A stretch of DNA of 7,104 bases from the NCBI GenBank assembly GCA_052034745.1, contig JBPOIF010000024.1, positions 1 through 7,104 on the forward strand. The letters are read 5' to 3'. Made by a program: the position numbers and the translations under genes. The stretch comes from UBA4124 sp052034745. Its GTDB lineage: Bacteria > Patescibacteriota > Minisyncoccia > Phycocordibacterales > UBA9973. The stretch's first letter is position 1, and each line of letters opens with the position of its first letter. This document shows positions 5,062 to 7,104 of this stretch, piece after piece. A model generated the notes under the pieces. It was given only the letters and a program-made list of their open reading frames with translations. It had not been told where the DNA came from and searched no databases.

Positions 5062-6085
5062 TCGATTTTCAAATGATATCGGTATCGACCTCGGTACCGC
5101 AAATACTCTCGTCTATCTTCGAGGACACGGTATCATCATCAACGAGCCGTCAATCATCGCTGTCAATCAAAAGACGGGCCAGATTGTTGCGATCGGTCAT
5201 GAAGCGAAGTTGATGTGGGGCAAGACTCCTGAACACATTCGTATCGTTCGTCCGTTGATTGAAGGGGTTGTTTCTGATTTTGAAATGACCGAAGAGATGC
5301 TCGCGTATTTTATCCGAAAGGCTGAAAAGATTTCGAAAAAATTTTTTCGCCCACGAGTAGTCATTGGGGTACCAAGCGGTATCACCAACGTGGAGATGCG
5401 TGCAGTCTATGATGCGGCAATCGATGCGGGTGCCCGAGAAGTCTACCTCGTCGAAGAGGCTATGGCTGCTGCAATCGGTGTGCGACTCCCTGTGCTTTCT
5501 TCGGCTGCATCATTTATCGTCGATATCGGCGGAGGAACAACTGATATAGCACTCATTGCGCTGGGAGGAATCGTTCGCTCGCTCAATGTTCGTATCGCAG
5601 GGGATCATTTTAATACACGAGTGGTCGAGTATGTACGAGACGAATTTAAACTTTTGATTGGAGAGCAGACTGCTGAGCAGGTGAAGCTCTCACTTGGTTC
5701 GGCGCTTGAGACAGAGTATATGGAGATAGAAGTCCGCGGACGAGATCTGACGACAGGGCTCCCTCGTGCGCTCATTGCAACCGATGGGGATGTTCGTGAG
5801 GCGCTTATACAGCCGGTATCTCTTCTGGTTGCAGGTCTTCGAGAAGTGCTTGAAACTGCACCTCCTGAGATGGTTTCTGATGTTCTTCGAAGCGGTATTA
5901 TTTTAACAGGAGGAGGAGCTCTTTTGCGGGGGCTTTCGAATCTTCTTGAACAAGAATTGAAGCTTCCTGTTTTTATTGCTGAAGATCCGCTTTCTGCTGT
6001 TGCTCGAGGGACGGGAGTGGTTTTGGAGCAATTTGATGAATATAAAGGTGTTCTTCTTGCGCTTGACGATTATGCAGCCATATAA
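5042..6085 (+). CDS. mreB: Rod shape-determining protein MreB
   Basis: Bacterial actin that forms membrane-associated filaments and guides the elongation machinery for the cell wall. It has 347 aa, the usual length. The start at 5042 gives the family N-terminus MFKKLYSRFSNDIGIDLGT; longer in-frame starts at 5015 and 5027 would place extra residues before this. Nucleotide-binding motifs of the actin/Hsp70 fold are intact: phosphate-1 GIDLGTANT (14-22), the catalytic-region Glu in VEEAMAAAIG (137-146), phosphate-2 DIGGGTTDIA (161-170) and the adenosine motif GIILTGGGALLRG (285-297). The MreB-specific block ETAPPEMVSD (271-280) is also present. The gene overlaps proS by 20 nt and mreC by 14 nt, pointing to translational coupling. 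No Shine-Dalgarno sequence is visible. Confidence 0.97.
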   Translation: MFKKLYSRFSNDIGIDLGTANTLVYLRGHGIIINEPSIIAVNQKTGQIVAIGHEAKLMWGKTPEHIRIVRPLIEGVVSDFEMTEEMLAYFIRKAEKISKKFFRPRVVIGVPSGITNVEMRAVYDAAIDAGAREVYLVEEAMAAAIGVRLPVLSSAASFIVDIGGGTTDIALIALGGIVRSLNVRIAGDHFNTRVVEYVRDEFKLLIGEQTAEQVKLSLGSALETEYMEIEVRGRDLTTGLPRALIATDGDVREALIQPVSLLVAGLREVLETAPPEMVSDVLRSGIILTGGGALLRGLSNLLEQELKLPVFIAEDPLSAVARGTGVVLEQFDEYKGVLLALDDYAAI

Positions 6086-6824
6086 GCCAACACGACGATC
6101 TTCATCTATTATCCCTATCCTTATTCGAGGAGGGTTGGTAGTAGTTGCTACGATTCTCCTTTTTTTGATTATCGGAAGTATTGTTGATGCGATTCGTGTC
6201 CCTTCACTTCGCGGGCCAGCGCTCCTGCAATCACTTTCTTCACGAAAAAATCTTTTAAAACATATTGCTGATCTTGAACAGGAAAAAGAATCATCTCGTG
6301 TTCTTCGTGAAGAGGCTGCCATGCTTAGAAAAGAGAACGAATCACTCAAAATGCAGTTGGGTAGACGGGTACATACTTCAGAAGGAGTTCTTGCTCGAGT
6401 ACTGACACTCCCTAATCGATCTTTTTATGACACTATTATTGTTGATGTGGGGAGTGCTGATGGTGTGACAGTTGAACAGTTTGTGTTTGCATTTGATACT
6501 ATCCTTATTGGTACTATTACTGACGTACAAGACCATCGATCGACAGTACAACTCTTTAGTGCGCCAGGAAGACAAACATCAGGTACTGCTGAAGGGAGCG
6601 ATCTCTCGATTACGTTGATTGGACGAGGTTCTGGGGAGTATGAGGTTCGTATGCCAAGAGATCTTTCTTTTACACTTGGAGAACTTATTTCTTATCAATC
6701 AATGGAGACCGCAGTTCTTGCGAAAATAGAGCATATCGCGACTGATCCTCGTGATCCATTTCAGCGATTGCTCGCAAAAGCTCCGGTCAATCTTGCAGCG
6801 CTTAAGTTTGTCATGGTGAGATGA
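6072..6824 (+). CDS. mreC: Cell shape-determining protein MreC
   Basis: Bitopic membrane protein that links MreB filaments to the peptidoglycan synthases outside the membrane. It has 250 aa from the ATG at 6072, on the short side for the family. Layout: a basic cytoplasmic tail (1-10, with KPTRR), a transmembrane helix about 13-38, a coiled coil about 60-98 (LEQEKESSRVLREEAAMLRKENESLK) used for dimerisation, then the two beta-barrel domains (about 103-250) with family blocks ARVLTLPNRSFYDTIIVDVGSADGV and IGTITDVQDHRSTVQL. The frame runs open upstream inside mreB, but those residues are out-of-frame mreB sequence. mreD does not follow; the next gene is tgt, whose ATG overlaps the mreC stop (ATGA). 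Confidence 0.95.
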   Translation: MQPYKPTRRSSSIIPILIRGGLVVVATILLFLIIGSIVDAIRVPSLRGPALLQSLSSRKNLLKHIADLEQEKESSRVLREEAAMLRKENESLKMQLGRRVHTSEGVLARVLTLPNRSFYDTIIVDVGSADGVTVEQFVFAFDTILIGTITDVQDHRSTVQLFSAPGRQTSGTAEGSDLSITLIGRGSGEYEVRMPRDLSFTLGELISYQSMETAVLAKIEHIATDPRDPFQRLLAKAPVNLAALKFVMVR

Positions 6825-7104
6825 AGTTTTTGATTGAAAAAAAAATGGAAGGGACACTTGCTCGAGCAGGAACCATCGAAACTCCTCATGGATCTCTCCA
6901 GACGCCTGCATTTGTAACGGTGGGAACAAAGGCTACCGTAAAAGCACTCACCGCAGAGCAGATTCGTTCGCTTGGTGCACAGGTGGTACTTGCCAACACA
7001 TACCACCTTTATTTGGAACCAGGAGATACGCTTGTTGCAAAAGCGGGAGGATTTGGCCCATTTATGGACTGGCACGGACCCACGATGACCGATAGTGGTG
7101 GATT
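6821..7104 (+). CDS. tgt: Queuine/preQ1 tRNA-guanine transglycosylase (3' truncated)
   Basis: N-terminal 94 residues of tRNA-guanine transglycosylase, running off the window end. The enzyme swaps guanine-34 of GUN-anticodon tRNAs (Asp, Asn, His, Tyr) for a 7-deazaguanine base (preQ1 in most bacteria). Recognised by TPAFVTVGTKATVKALT (28-44), GAQVVLANTYHLYLEPGD (52-69) and TDSGG (90-94), where D91 is the conserved active-site Asp. The start is fixed by the ATGA overlap with mreC and by the family-like N-terminus. The zinc site and the rest of the barrel lie beyond the window. Whether the organism makes preQ1 or salvages a base cannot be told here. Confidence 0.95.
   Translation, partial: MKFLIEKKMEGTLARAGTIETPHGSLQTPAFVTVGTKATVKALTAEQIRSLGAQVVLANTYHLYLEPGDTLVAKAGGFGPFMDWHGPTMTDSGG

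Noticed and set aside
5976..6071. Upstream extension of mreC
   Set aside because: It lies wholly inside mreB in another frame; the basic tail and membrane helix begin properly at 6072.
1..7104. CRISPR array, prophage or IS transposase
   Set aside because: No regularly spaced repeats, phage structural genes, integrase or transposase are present.

Overview
The window looks like a chromosome segment of an ultra-small bacterium of the Candidate Phyla Radiation (Patescibacteria, probably a Parcubacteria-type lineage). The clues are compact housekeeping proteins (EF-Ts of 259 aa, S2 of 224 aa), a prolyl-tRNA synthetase without the usual bacterial editing insertion, overlapping genes, almost no Shine-Dalgarno sequences, and a very small GIY-YIG nuclease beside a tRNA gene. 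This placement is an inference from gene content; no rRNA gene is present to confirm it.

Layout. (1) 1-1182, plus strand: the 3' end of a surface or secreted repeat protein with the order FN3, module, PKD, module, followed by a bidirectional hairpin terminator. (2) 1231-1640, minus strand: an intact tRNA-Thr(UGU) gene preceded by an 80-aa GIY-YIG nuclease gene. Upstream of that lies a second copy of the first 28 nt of the tRNA, itself split by a 36-nt palindrome, and then a good promoter. (3) 1631-3555, minus strand: an operon read rpsB, tsf, small membrane protein. Its promoter lies at 3688-3716 and it has a hairpin-rich leader of about 125 nt. (4) 3808-7104, plus strand: a tight overlapping operon proS, mreB, mreC, tgt, with tgt cut by the window end.

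The housekeeping genes serve translation (S2, EF-Ts, ProRS, tRNA-Thr, tRNA modification by Tgt) and cell shape (MreB, MreC). The most unusual part is the tRNA-Thr locus. The nuclease gene fills the space between two copies of the tRNA 5' part almost exactly: its ATG lies 1 nt from the upstream remnant and its stop codon lies inside the intact tRNA. This is the structure expected of a minimal mobile element that inserted into the tRNA gene and restored it by carrying a copy of the tRNA 5' portion. A palindrome with similar tips is found in the rpsB leader, suggesting a dispersed repeat family. The two C-terminal modules of the surface protein have near-identical DNA at both edges and a strongly diverged centre.
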